Position numbers and translations under genes: made by a program. Below the pieces are notes generated by a model that saw only the letters and a program-made list of their open reading frames with translations, did no database searches and was not told the DNA's origin. From JAHRVQ01 sp051278195 (GTDB taxonomy: Bacteria > Pseudomonadota > Gammaproteobacteria > Pseudomonadales > Azotimanducaceae), in contig JBNMQM010000003.1 of assembly GCA_051278195.1 (NCBI GenBank), forward strand, positions 62,001-126,000: 64,000 bases of DNA, in the 5' to 3' direction. This document shows positions 33,270 through 42,139 of the stretch, piece after piece (the stretch's first letter is position 1; each line of letters opens with the position of its first letter).

Positions 33270-34880
33270 CTACGAGAAGATACCGTGTAAATACCATCTT
33301 CCTGCATCTAGATGCTTAAACACCCATAGCATTCCACCATCCCTTTGCCTGGCAATGTAGTAGTCGCGGGCAAGGGGTTTATCGACCCGCTGGTCCCACC
33401 ACCCAAAGTCAATTCTTTCCGGTCCTTTCACAAGTGCTAGCTTGCCAGCGAGGCAAGGGGTGTTATCGACAACATTGAGTGCCTTGGGGGTTGGTAGTAG
33501 GAAGCTGGGGCGGGGTAGATCGTCCTGCTCTGGCGAAACCCAATAGTCTTTTTCATGCAGACGAATCTTTTTCCAGGCTTTTTCTGGGCGATGGTCGTTA
33601 GCTTCCGAAAGGCCAAAACATTTACCTGGCCCCAACCTGGCTGTCAGCATGTTCAATAGCTGATTTTGCTGGTCGCCTAGTGGATTTTTTTGCCCCTTCT
33701 GTTGCGTTTCATTGCCCCTCCCGTATTGAGAGAAGCCATCGCCGGCAAACAGGTCACCCGATGGTTGACCAGCCGGGGAAAACCGTTTCACGCTGAGTGC
33801 AATATTGTCGATTTCTTTGACACTCTTGATCTGGTCGAGTTTGAGTTGGGTCAATGTTAGAAACATTTTGCTGTCGTTAGCCGGTGCTGCTAGATAAACA
33901 CTAAATGATTGCCTACCGTGGTGACGGTGAGAAAGATGCCATGTCATATGACTCACCCAGAACTGCCGTCCTGATAGAAAATCCTCGAGTTCTCCCAACA
34001 ATCGGTTGATAGGAAAAGTGAGGGATTCAAGGTTGGTTACATCATCTAAAAAAGTCACATCATGATAGAAGTTTGCGGCTGGGCTAATGAAGGTTTGTGG
34101 ATCGGGCTTGTCGCCAGTCAGGCGCTGTAAATAGTCGGTAAAATATGTACCAAAACGTCGAGTGAGCCCGCTGGCGGGCAACTCGAGTAATTGGCTCAAG
34201 TGATAAATGCCCATTTGTTGTAAGCCAGCAACAACTTTATGGGTGGTTTGCAAATGGTGCACCGGTACAGAACCAATACCAGAACTGATACCAGCTGTGG
34301 TGTCACTCTCGTCTTTGGGTGATGTAGCTTTAGCTAAAATAGCATCATTAGGCAAGCCGGCTATCGCCAATAGCATTGCAGCCTGAGGTGTAGAGCTGAC
34401 CGTCATTGTGGTGCAATAACCCAGTCCCGCAAGCCCTGACCGGACGCTATTCTTCATATTCGTCAAGCCAGCGAATAAGGTCAGGCTGCTAGTGATTTCC
34501 AAAACCAAACAATTGGGTACCTTGATGGCAACGTTAGGCGTGAATTGATAAGCCCATTGGGCAAGATGCTGGAGCGCGGTAATTTCCCGGTCAACGTTAC
34601 GTTCCGTGCTACTGACCTGCTCACTTAACGAAAATGCGGTATCAATGCTGTGCCCAGGCTTGATGCCGAGTGCCATTGCCATGGCATTACACTGGTATAC
34701 CTGTTGTTTTTCCGTAATGACCAGCGGTTCAGCCTGACGTTGTTCATCTCGACACGCCATATCCAAAGCCAGTTGGTAAAAATGCAGACATAGCCACACA
34801 GATGATCGACTGGGTGCACGTTTACTCGAGGTTAGCTTATTGGAGACCACCTTACTGGAGACCACCTTACTGAAGACCAT
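33270..34880 (-). CDS. imuB: ImuB, inactive Y-family polymerase-like mutasome hub
   Basis: ImuB resembles DinB polymerases but lacks catalytic acids; it ties DnaE2 and ImuA to the sliding clamp. The 536-residue product has the ImuB start (SVWLCLHFYQLALDMACRDE), where the usual FxxxDMDxFYA acid is absent, a Y-family body (QMGIYHLSQLLELPASGLTRRFG, DYLQRLTGDKPDP) and the typical C-terminus (LARDYYIARQRDGGMLWVFK ... GRWYLHGIF). I start at the ATG at 34880; an ATG at 34889 is an alternative. A 15-bp tandem repeat encodes its first residues. It overlaps the end of imuA, so they are co-translated under the LexA box at 35760. Confidence 0.9.
   Translation of the reverse strand: MVFSKVVSSKVVSNKLTSSKRAPSRSSVWLCLHFYQLALDMACRDEQRQAEPLVITEKQQVYQCNAMAMALGIKPGHSIDTAFSLSEQVSSTERNVDREITALQHLAQWAYQFTPNVAIKVPNCLVLEITSSLTLFAGLTNMKNSVRSGLAGLGYCTTMTVSSTPQAAMLLAIAGLPNDAILAKATSPKDESDTTAGISSGIGSVPVHHLQTTHKVVAGLQQMGIYHLSQLLELPASGLTRRFGTYFTDYLQRLTGDKPDPQTFISPAANFYHDVTFLDDVTNLESLTFPINRLLGELEDFLSGRQFWVSHMTWHLSHRHHGRQSFSVYLAAPANDSKMFLTLTQLKLDQIKSVKEIDNIALSVKRFSPAGQPSGDLFAGDGFSQYGRGNETQQKGQKNPLGDQQNQLLNMLTARLGPGKCFGLSEANDHRPEKAWKKIRLHEKDYWVSPEQDDLPRPSFLLPTPKALNVVDNTPCLAGKLALVKGPERIDFGWWDQRVDKPLARDYYIARQRDGGMLWVFKHLDAGRWYLHGIFS
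34836..34880. repeat. 15-bp tandem repeat at the imuA/imuB junction, 3 copies
   Basis: CTTATTGGAGACCAC, CTTACTGGAGACCAC and CTTACTGAAGACCAT follow each other at 34836, 34851 and 34866. On the minus strand they encode the first residues of ImuB (VFSK VVSSK VVSNK) and include the imuA stop. The array ends exactly at the ATG at 34880. Confidence 0.9.
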
Positions 34881-35739
34881 AGCCTGCATTTCCGTCAGAT
34901 TGATCCATGTAAGCCAGATCCGACTCCCCCTGATGCCATTGTTGTACCTGCAGTTCGCTGAAATCTGGAGTTGACTGGTTCAAGCTGTCACTTAACTCCA
35001 ATTGCAGAACATCCGTCGCCCAGGCCCCTTTACGTTTAAGTATTTGCAAGTTCAACTGACTTCGGTCACTAAGAGCGGATGCCACCTGGGAGAAAAGGCG
35101 TAGCCGCAACTCTGCAGGTGAGGGTAAATCTGCAGCTCGACTGTGGCGATATAAAACCCCCAGACAATGGCCGGTCTTACTGGCAACCTGTAGTCGGCGT
35201 AATTGCTTATTGTTCAATTGGCCAGGCCAGGCGATCACAGCGGCACAGCTTGAGGACGCTAGGGCCTTTTCCATGACCCAGAGCTGATCGGTTGGATTTG
35301 TTGGGTTAACAATAAGCAGCCGTGTGAGATCTATACCAGCCCGAGAAAGTGCTGGCGCATAAGGAATATAGGGGGGCGCGACCCATAGTAGCCAGCGGTT
35401 CTGAGTTTGGCTCAGCTTGGCCATTGCAGGGGTCAATAGACGCAATTCGCCGACACCGGGCTGATCGTGCAATATCTCGGTTAGCCCCTGGCTTGGCCAG
35501 CCACCATCGGCGAGCAAAGCATCCAATTGCTTGTAACCAGTGGCAATACCATGAGCCCGGTTTTTGGTATCAATACCAGAGGCACGCCAGATGTGTCGAT
35601 TTTTCATCAGTGCAGCGAGAGCGTCCCGCTTAGAAGCTTGGTCTGGCGTCTCCCTTGCCGTTAGTCTTGTAGCGGCAGTTGAAGCTGGAGTTGTAGCAGC
35701 TTTTGAAAAGAGAGGGGGGATGGATTCAATACGGCCCAT
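34867..35739 (-). CDS. imuA: ImuA, RecA-like SOS mutasome accessory protein
   Basis: ImuA (SulA/RecA-related) is the third part of the ImuA-ImuB-DnaE2 translesion system. The 290-residue product has the family start RHIWRASGIDTKNRAHGIAT followed by LDALLADGGWPSQGLTEILH, a degenerate Walker-like region and RLLIVNPTNPTDQLWVMEKAL. The C-terminal part has ELSDSLNQSTPDFSE and a polar tail. The start ATG at 35739 lies 20 bases from a LexA box, and the gene overlaps imuB by 14 bases. dnaE2 is not in this operon but at 2313-5465. Confidence 0.9.
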   Translation of the reverse strand: MGRIESIPPLFSKAATTPASTAATRLTARETPDQASKRDALAALMKNRHIWRASGIDTKNRAHGIATGYKQLDALLADGGWPSQGLTEILHDQPGVGELRLLTPAMAKLSQTQNRWLLWVAPPYIPYAPALSRAGIDLTRLLIVNPTNPTDQLWVMEKALASSSCAAVIAWPGQLNNKQLRRLQVASKTGHCLGVLYRHSRAADLPSPAELRLRLFSQVASALSDRSQLNLQILKRKGAWATDVLQLELSDSLNQSTPDFSELQVQQWHQGESDLAYMDQSDGNAGYGLQ

Positions 35740-35759
35740 GGAAAGTCACGATATAAAAG

Positions 35760-35779
35760 TACTGTATATATATACACTA
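35760..35779 (-). promoter_or_regulatory. LexA operator (SOS box) of imuA-imuB
   Basis: CTGTATATATATACAC (35762-35777), flanked by TA on both sides, matches the E. coli-type SOS box at all but one base of the half sites. It sits 20 bases upstream of imuA. Together with the dnaE2 box it places both halves of the mutasome in the SOS regulon. Confidence 0.9.
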
Positions 35780-35820
35780 GTAAATTGAAGCCGGCAAGAA
35801 ATGCTTGAACAAGAAGCGCT

Positions 35821-36309
35821 TTAAATCGGTAGAGTCTGACTTTCTTTTACTTCCTCCATAACCACATAAGTTCTCGATTCACTAACCCAGGGTAGCATGA
35901 GTAAGGTTTCACCAAGCAGTTCACGATAGGCCTTCATGTCGGCTACCCTGGCCTTAATAAGATAGTCAAAATTACCGGACACAAGATGGCACTCCAGTAC
36001 CTCGGGTCGCTGGCGAACAGCTTCGCTGAACTCGGCAAACACATCGGCCGATGTTCGCTGCAGAGTAATTTCAACAAATACGAGCAACTCGAGCTCAAGA
36101 AGTTTTGGATCAAGACGCGCCTGATAAGACTGAATAAAACCCTGTCGCTCGAGACTCTTGACCCGCTCGCTACAAGGGGTCGGGCTGAGACTGATTCGCT
36201 TGGCCAGCTCCGTATTAGATAGGCGGGCATTTGCCTGCAGCTCACGGAGGATTTTAAGGTTGGTACGGTCTAGTGCTTTTCGCTGCTGATCTACAATATT
36301 ATGATCCAT
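35821..36309 (-). CDS. Lrp/AsnC-family transcriptional regulator, probably of alanine dehydrogenase
   Basis: The 162-residue protein has an N-terminal helix-turn-helix (LKILRELQANARLSNTELAK RISLSPTPCSERVKSLERQG split here for length) and a C-terminal RAM/AsnC ligand-binding domain (FVEITLQRTSADVFAEFSEA, ECHLVSGNFDYLIKARVADM). It is divergent from ald with 111 bases between the genes. Divergent Lrp-type regulators often control ald in response to alanine or leucine, so autoregulation plus activation of ald is the likely role. The shared region contains AT-rich repeats around 36340-36400 suited to Lrp binding. Confidence 0.92.
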   Translation of the reverse strand: MDHNIVDQQRKALDRTNLKILRELQANARLSNTELAKRISLSPTPCSERVKSLERQGFIQSYQARLDPKLLELELLVFVEITLQRTSADVFAEFSEAVRQRPEVLECHLVSGNFDYLIKARVADMKAYRELLGETLLMLPWVSESRTYVVMEEVKESQTLPI

Positions 36310-36423
36310 ATTATCCTTAAAACCCTTCCCGATGGTGTATATACCCTATTTTTGGTCATGCAAATAGTGAGATTCACTACCGCTCGTTGAATATACTACC
36401 GGAAAATTCATTGGAGAACTGTG

Positions 36424-37542
36424 ATGCGAATTGGCGTACCCACAGAAATTAAGAATCACGAGTATCGAGTCGGCCTAGTGCCAGCGGGTGTTGGCGAGTT
36501 GGTTCGACATGGCCATCAAGTCATGATGCAAAGCAATGCCGGAATCGGCATTGGCTATTCCGATGATGCTTATCGCAGCGTCGGTGCCGAGATTATTGAC
36601 ACTGCCGAGGAAATATTTGCCCTGGCTGAGATGATTGTGAAAGTTAAAGAACCGCAAACCGTCGAGCGCAAGCTCTTACGTGCAGATCAAACACTATTTA
36701 CCTACCTTCATTTAGCGCCTGACTTGTCGCAGACGAAGGATCTTATTCACAGTGGATCTATCTGCATCGCTTACGAGACGGTCACAGACGCAATGGGACG
36801 TTTGCCCCTTCTTGCGCCGATGTCTGAGGTGGCGGGGCGCATGTCTATTCAGGCCGGTGCGATGTGCATGGAAAAATCCCATGGTGGTAGTGGTGTATTG
36901 CTGGGCGGTGTGCCGGGTGTAGCGCAAGGTGAGGTACTCGTTCTCGGTGGTGGCGTCGTCGGTCAAAATGCAGCGCAAATGGCAGTCGGAATGGGCGCAC
37001 GAGTAACGATAGTGGACCGATCTCTAGATGTATTACGCCGCCTCGACAACCTATTTGGTAATCGAGTTCAGACTCTGTATTCGACCCATGAAGCTGTGGA
37101 AGAAATGGCCTTAGTGGCAGACCTCATCATCGGCGCTGTCCTAATTCCAGGCGCTTCAGCACCAAAACTCATCACCCGCGACATGGTGAAACGGATGTCG
37201 CCCGGTACAGTTATGGTGGATGTTGCCATCGATCAAGGCGGTTGTTTTGAGACCTCTTATGCCACGACGCACGCAGAACCGACTTACATCGTGGACGAAG
37301 TTGTTCATTACTGCGTTGCCAATATGCCCGGTGCCGTCGCCAGAACTTCAGCCGCAGCACTGAACAATGCAACATTGCCCTATGTGCTCCAATTGGCTGA
37401 TAAAGGCGTGAAGGTAGCGCTGCAAGAAAATGCCCATCTACGACAAGGATTGAACGTTTGCCAGGGCCAGGTGACCAATCAGTTTGTTGGCGAAGCCCAT
37501 GGTCTGGATTATATCTCACCGGAAAAGGCCATCTCCGCATAA
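36424..37542 (+). CDS. ald: Alanine dehydrogenase
   Basis: Alanine dehydrogenase interconverts L-alanine and pyruvate plus ammonia with NAD. The 372-residue product has the standard start MRIGVPTEIKNHEYRVGLVP, the substrate region EPQTVERKLLRADQTLFTYLHLAPD, the conserved catalytic KVKEP lysine and the NAD fold VLVLGGGVVGQNAAQMAVGMGA. I start at the ATG at 36424, with GGAG 8 bases upstream; a GTG at 36421 is possible. A divergent Lrp-type regulator and a strong terminator after the gene make it a regulated single-gene unit. An alanine symporter gene is 12 kb away. Confidence 0.95.
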   Translation: MRIGVPTEIKNHEYRVGLVPAGVGELVRHGHQVMMQSNAGIGIGYSDDAYRSVGAEIIDTAEEIFALAEMIVKVKEPQTVERKLLRADQTLFTYLHLAPDLSQTKDLIHSGSICIAYETVTDAMGRLPLLAPMSEVAGRMSIQAGAMCMEKSHGGSGVLLGGVPGVAQGEVLVLGGGVVGQNAAQMAVGMGARVTIVDRSLDVLRRLDNLFGNRVQTLYSTHEAVEEMALVADLIIGAVLIPGASAPKLITRDMVKRMSPGTVMVDVAIDQGGCFETSYATTHAEPTYIVDEVVHYCVANMPGAVARTSAAALNNATLPYVLQLADKGVKVALQENAHLRQGLNVCQGQVTNQFVGEAHGLDYISPEKAISA

Positions 37543-37576
37543 GAGTCTCCGGCATAGTCACTCGGTGATCAGGAAG

Positions 37577-37602
37577 GGCCGCTTTTAGAGCGGCCTTTTT
37601 TT
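37577..37602 (+). terminator. Rho-independent terminator after ald
   Basis: GGCCGCT (37577-37583) and AGCGGCC (37589-37595) form a 7-bp stem with a 5-base loop, followed by T7. It stands 34 bases after the ald stop. Confidence 0.94.
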
Positions 37603-37738
37603 GCCCGACTGACAGGTGTAACGAGTACAGGTAGACTCAGCGCCTGAACCTAAATGATAACCCCCTAAATGAAGTCCTACCGAACGACGTCCGAGCAACC
37701 GGGATTCGAACAATTGGGACTACAACAAGAGCAGTCCA

Positions 37739-38536
37739 ATGATGTCTGATCATCAAACCTTAACGCTCAGCATCCACGAACATGTTGCAACACTGACATT
37801 GAATCGACCGGAAGCGAGAAATGCATTAAACAGGCTCGCCTACCAAGAGCTAGAGCAAGCTTTTCTGTCTATGCAGAAAGACGACGACGTTCGAGTGATT
37901 ATCATCACTGGCACAGACCCGGGATTTTGCTCTGGTGATGACATCAAAGAGCTGATGACGGGTGACGGCAATACCGGCGGTAAGCGGTTACGCTCTGTGA
38001 GACCAGGCACGACGCCAGCTGCTAAAGCAATTTTAGATTGTGATCGACCGATCATTGCTGCGGTAAATGGTCCCGCCATTGGCTGGGGAATGGATCTCTC
38101 ATTGTTTTGTGATTTCAGAATCGCGTCCGATCGGGCAAAGTTCTCCGAAATGTTCGTACGTCGCGGACTTGTCAGTGACGTGGGCGGATTAACTCGCCTA
38201 CCTAAAATTGTTGGTCCTCAAATGGCAGCAGAACTGCTGTTTACAGGGGATATCATTGACGCCGAACAAGCACTCAAAATTGGCCTCGTAAAAGAAGTTG
38301 TCAGCCACGATCTACTGCTGGCAACAGCATCAAATCTGGCCGCGCGTATTGCGCAAAATCCACCACTCGCTGTCCGCTATCTTAAAGAAGGTTTACGCCG
38401 ATCTTTTCACGGCGACTATGAAGATATGGGCACCTGGGTATCACAAACTCTGGCGGTCTTATTCCAGACTGAAGATCACAAAGAAGGTGTTGCGAGCTTT
38501 CTCGAAAAGCGTGAACCTAAGTTTAGCGGCCGTTAA
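37739..38536 (+). CDS. Enoyl-CoA hydratase/isomerase family protein
   Basis: The 265-residue crotonase-fold protein has the start TLTLNRPEARNALNRLAYQE, the first oxyanion segment SGDDIKELM and the second AAVNGPAIGWGMDLSLFCD. One catalytic glutamate of hydratases appears at EMFVRRGLVSDVGG, while the second usual glutamate is replaced by aspartate, so isomerase or another crotonase activity is possible. An ATG at 37742 is an alternative start. Its stop shares a base with the start of the peptidase gene (TAATG), so both are translated from one message. Confidence 0.88.
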   Translation: MMSDHQTLTLSIHEHVATLTLNRPEARNALNRLAYQELEQAFLSMQKDDDVRVIIITGTDPGFCSGDDIKELMTGDGNTGGKRLRSVRPGTTPAAKAILDCDRPIIAAVNGPAIGWGMDLSLFCDFRIASDRAKFSEMFVRRGLVSDVGGLTRLPKIVGPQMAAELLFTGDIIDAEQALKIGLVKEVVSHDLLLATASNLAARIAQNPPLAVRYLKEGLRRSFHGDYEDMGTWVSQTLAVLFQTEDHKEGVASFLEKREPKFSGR

Positions 38537-40689
38537 TGCAACAACCTTACTTGAGATTATTAAACCCAGTCAGCTTCACCATCATTGCGACCTTACTAAT
38601 AGCCGGTTGTAGTCAATCGGAGCAACCGAACGTGAAAGTACTATCCGAGCCGATTGCTGAAAAGCACCCTCATGTTATGCGGCTTCATGGCCATGAAAGA
38701 ATCGACCCATATTATTGGTTGCGAGATGACACAAGAAGCGACCCGGACGTCCTAGGCTATCTAGAAGCAGAGAATCAATATACGCAATCAATGATGAAAC
38801 ATACCGAGGACCTGCAGCAATCTCTCTATCAAGAGATTGCCGGTAGATTGGTTGCTGATGATCGAACCGTACCCATTAGACAAGGAAACTATGAGTATTA
38901 CAGAGAGTTTCGAAGCGGCGGCGAATACCCGTTTTACTTACGGCGCATACCGGGTGAGTTAGACGGCGAGGTATTGCTTAATGTTAACGATTTAGCTATG
39001 GGGAACGAATATTTTCAAGTTGGCAACTGGGCTGTCAGTTTTGCTGATGACAAGCTTGCCTACTTGGTCGACAACGTAAGCCGTCGTATCTACACCATGT
39101 ACATTAAAGAGCTTGCAACAGGTGATGTGCTGCCTGACGTAATCACTGGCATTTCAACTTCTGTCGCGTGGGCGGCAGACGGTAGGTCGCTGTTCTACGT
39201 TAGAAAAGATCCAGAGACGCTACTGCCTTATCAAGTCTATCGTCATGTACTCGGCACTTTGCAGAGCCAAGACGAACTCGTGTATGAGGAGCTCGACCGC
39301 AGCTTTTACACCCGTGTTTACAACTCACGCAGCAAAAAATTTGTCATTATCTCGAGCCAGAATACCGACAGTTCAGAAATTAGATTAATACCCGCTATCT
39401 CGCCAAAAGAAAAGCCTGAGCTGGTGCTCGCGCGTGAAGATAAACACGAATACCGAATCCGCCACGTCGAGGATACCTTGTATCTGATCACCAATTGGCA
39501 AGCTGAAAATTTTCGCGTGATGACGGTGAGCGATCGGCAGTTGGGTGATAAAGACCTATGGGAAGAGGTCGTATCTGGCAGAGAAGATACGCTTATTTCC
39601 GATATCGAAGTATTCGATGACTATATCGTTCTCGAGGAACGCTTTGATGGTTTGCCGCGGATTCGGATTATTGAACGCACCAGCAGCGCAGAGCATTTGC
39701 TGCCGTTTCCTGATGAAGTTTATACCACCTGGTTGCATTCTAATCCCGAAGTGAATACCGCGAAATTGAAGTATGGCTATGGCAGCTTGGGCCGGCCGGA
39801 TTCTGTTTTTGAATATGATATGGCGACCGGAACACAGACGCTTCTGAAACAAGAAGCCGTACGAGGTGATTTCGATTCAAACCGCTATGAGCGCAAGCGA
39901 ATCAAGGTGACCGTGCGCGACGGTACAGAGGTGCCGGTGTCAATCGTGTATCGAAAGGATGTCTTCGAGCAAGGCAAGGCGCCACTCTACATTAACGCTT
40001 ATGGAGCGTATGGGTCGTCGTCCGAACCAGAGTTTTCATCTAGCCGATTATCTTTGTTAGACCGGGGCATTGTGTTTGCTTTGGTCCATGTCAGAGGCGG
40101 TGAGGAGATGGGCCGGCACTGGTATGAAGACGGCAAACTATTCAATAAGCGGAATACCTTCTGGGATTTTATCGACGCAACCCAGGCTCTCATTGATGCT
40201 GGCTATGGTCATAAAGACAAAGTGATTGCCATGGGCGGCTCAGCTGGGGGACTTCTGATGGGTGTTATTGCCAATGAAGCGCCAGAGCTCTATTTGGCTA
40301 TTGTCGCGCATGTTCCATTTGTTGATACCGTAACGACAATGTTAGATGAAAGTATTCCGTTAACCACTGGCGAGTTTGCAGAATGGGGAAACCCAGCTGA
40401 AAAGCCATTTTATGACTACATTCTGTCTTATTCCCCTTACGACCAGGTGACGGCCAAGGACTACCCGCACATGTTTGTCACAGCAGGCCTGCATGATTCT
40501 CAGGTTCAGTACTTTGAACCTGCAAAGTGGGTCGCAAAACTTCGAGATCAAAAGACCGACGACCATCGCTTATTATTCAACGTCGACATGACCACGGGCC
40601 ATGGCGGCGCTACTGGTCGTTATGAACGGTACAAAACTGAAGCGCTAGAATATGCTTTTGTCTTAGATATTCTCGATATTGGTGAATAA
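38536..40689 (+). CDS. Oligopeptidase B-like S9A serine peptidase, predicted lipoprotein
   Basis: The 717-residue protein is a prolyl oligopeptidase family peptidase of the PtrB type, cleaving short peptides after basic residues. It has a beta-propeller N-terminal half (HGHERIDPYYWLRDDTRSDP at its start) and an alpha/beta hydrolase half with GGSAGG (Ser569), GLHDSQVQYFEPAKW (Asp654) and GHGGATG (His689). Unlike the cytoplasmic E. coli enzyme it has a lipoprotein signal (TIIATLLIAGC, Cys25), so it should work in the periplasm or on the surface. It is coupled to the enoyl-CoA hydratase gene. Confidence 0.93.
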   Translation: MQQPYLRLLNPVSFTIIATLLIAGCSQSEQPNVKVLSEPIAEKHPHVMRLHGHERIDPYYWLRDDTRSDPDVLGYLEAENQYTQSMMKHTEDLQQSLYQEIAGRLVADDRTVPIRQGNYEYYREFRSGGEYPFYLRRIPGELDGEVLLNVNDLAMGNEYFQVGNWAVSFADDKLAYLVDNVSRRIYTMYIKELATGDVLPDVITGISTSVAWAADGRSLFYVRKDPETLLPYQVYRHVLGTLQSQDELVYEELDRSFYTRVYNSRSKKFVIISSQNTDSSEIRLIPAISPKEKPELVLAREDKHEYRIRHVEDTLYLITNWQAENFRVMTVSDRQLGDKDLWEEVVSGREDTLISDIEVFDDYIVLEERFDGLPRIRIIERTSSAEHLLPFPDEVYTTWLHSNPEVNTAKLKYGYGSLGRPDSVFEYDMATGTQTLLKQEAVRGDFDSNRYERKRIKVTVRDGTEVPVSIVYRKDVFEQGKAPLYINAYGAYGSSSEPEFSSSRLSLLDRGIVFALVHVRGGEEMGRHWYEDGKLFNKRNTFWDFIDATQALIDAGYGHKDKVIAMGGSAGGLLMGVIANEAPELYLAIVAHVPFVDTVTTMLDESIPLTTGEFAEWGNPAEKPFYDYILSYSPYDQVTAKDYPHMFVTAGLHDSQVQYFEPAKWVAKLRDQKTDDHRLLFNVDMTTGHGGATGRYERYKTEALEYAFVLDILDIGE

Positions 40690-40775
40690 ACGATCAGCCG
40701 TTCAAGAATTCATGCTTTGCAGTTTTATCGAGATGCGTGCAGTGTTGGTAAGTGCAATCGAGCCAGAGTAAGAGC

Positions 40776-42128
40776 ATGCAGAGTCATAGGGTATTGAAGC
40801 TGGTAATCTTGATGGGTGTGTCGCTGATGCTAGGCGCTTGCTCAGGAGGAGGTGGCGGAAGCTCGTCTGCGCCCGCTGCGCCAACCCCTTCAGCTGCGCC
40901 GCCGGCGACACCATCTACTCCATCTACAACACTACCGCCTACCGGCGCTATTGAGATGCCAGCGCCTGAGCCCACATTGGGCCAGCAAACAGCACGAATT
41001 CAAACAGTGGTGGCATCACCTATCTCGATAGCTCTGATGGATTGTTTGGTGCGCGCTGCAAGCGGCGCCTGCAATTTTGAGAAGGTCCCCTTAATTGGCA
41101 TGCAAACAACAACACCCACAATTGACGAGGTGATGGCCCGCGTCATTGTCTCACATGAATGGATGGGAGTTCGGTTTAGAGAGATTCTTGAAAAAACACC
41201 ACCCGAAATTTTACTCTTGATGCGGAGCCTGACAGGCGTCGTAATTTCCTACGATATCCGGCCATCGTTTTATACCAGTCGGACTGGCGCTATGTATCTT
41301 GACCCTGATGGCATGTGGCTAACAGAAGAGGAAAGGGAGGTGATTGACAAAGCGCCAGACTTTCGTAGTGAGTTCCGCAAGAAACTTGATTTCATTATTC
41401 TCTGGCGATACGTAAATAACAATACTGATATTCGAGCAGGCAATCGTGATATCGATTCAGTCAGTCTTCGCACGGCTGCTTTGCTGTTTCATGAGCTGGC
41501 ACACGCCAACGATTTTTTTCCGCAAGACACGCTAGCGCTTATTGATCGTTCAATATCAATATCCTCTGCGGCCAGCTCAGTGCCGTCTACAAGGTTGATA
41601 AACGATCTGCCATTGTCGTCGGGCGTGATGCGCCAGTTAGCACAGGTCTCATTCAGCTCAAGTAACGTCCAAGCAACGCCAGCACAGGCGGCGCTTACTG
41701 CAGAAGATATCGCGGTTGAATTTCCAAGTGACAACGCGAATGACTTTTACAACTACAGTACTAAGTTTGAAGATCTTGCCATGGCCTTTGAAGAAGCGAT
41801 GATGTACTTCAGTTATGGGATATCTCGTGATGTCGCCGTCACGAATGCACCGGACAGTAATTTTTGTGACGACTATCTGGTTTCATGGGGGCAGCGCAAT
41901 CGGATAGCAGATCCTAGTGTACAGGCGAGATCTCTGTTTGCGGTTAGCCTGATATTACCAGAGCGGCTGACGGCGGTAGAGGATGCCTTGGCTGGTATAC
42001 CAGCGCCGCTGCAAATGACGGCGGGCGTAAACTGGTGTGACAATATCAATTTATCAGTCAATCAGACCGGCTTGTCTGGACCGGGTAAAGCTGCCGCCAC
42101 CGTAGAGCTCATAAGACCTTATGAGTAG
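40776..42128 (+). CDS. Lipoprotein with HELAH metalloprotease-like motif, unknown family
   Basis: The 450-residue protein has a lipoprotein signal (LKLVILMGVSLMLGAC) followed by a glycine/serine and proline/alanine/threonine-rich linker of about 45 residues, then a globular part. HELAHANDFFP (residue about 240) contains the HExxH zinc motif; ALLFHELAHAN is a typical active-site helix, though the third ligand cannot be identified. I do not recognise the family. The ATG at 40776 replaces a GTG at 40752. Its stop codon lies in a duplicated 13-bp segment shared with the next, convergent gene. Confidence 0.7.
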   Translation: MQSHRVLKLVILMGVSLMLGACSGGGGGSSSAPAAPTPSAAPPATPSTPSTTLPPTGAIEMPAPEPTLGQQTARIQTVVASPISIALMDCLVRAASGACNFEKVPLIGMQTTTPTIDEVMARVIVSHEWMGVRFREILEKTPPEILLLMRSLTGVVISYDIRPSFYTSRTGAMYLDPDGMWLTEEEREVIDKAPDFRSEFRKKLDFIILWRYVNNNTDIRAGNRDIDSVSLRTAALLFHELAHANDFFPQDTLALIDRSISISSAASSVPSTRLINDLPLSSGVMRQLAQVSFSSSNVQATPAQAALTAEDIAVEFPSDNANDFYNYSTKFEDLAMAFEEAMMYFSYGISRDVAVTNAPDSNFCDDYLVSWGQRNRIADPSVQARSLFAVSLILPERLTAVEDALAGIPAPLQMTAGVNWCDNINLSVNQTGLSGPGKAAATVELIRPYE

Positions 42129-42139
42129 ACCTTATGAGT
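42114..42139. repeat. 13-bp direct repeat covering the stops of two convergent genes
   Basis: AGACCTTATGAGT occurs twice in tandem at 42114-42126 and 42127-42139. The stop of the HELAH lipoprotein gene (42126-42128) and the stop of the convergent fusion gene (42134-42132) both lie in it. Confidence 0.9.
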
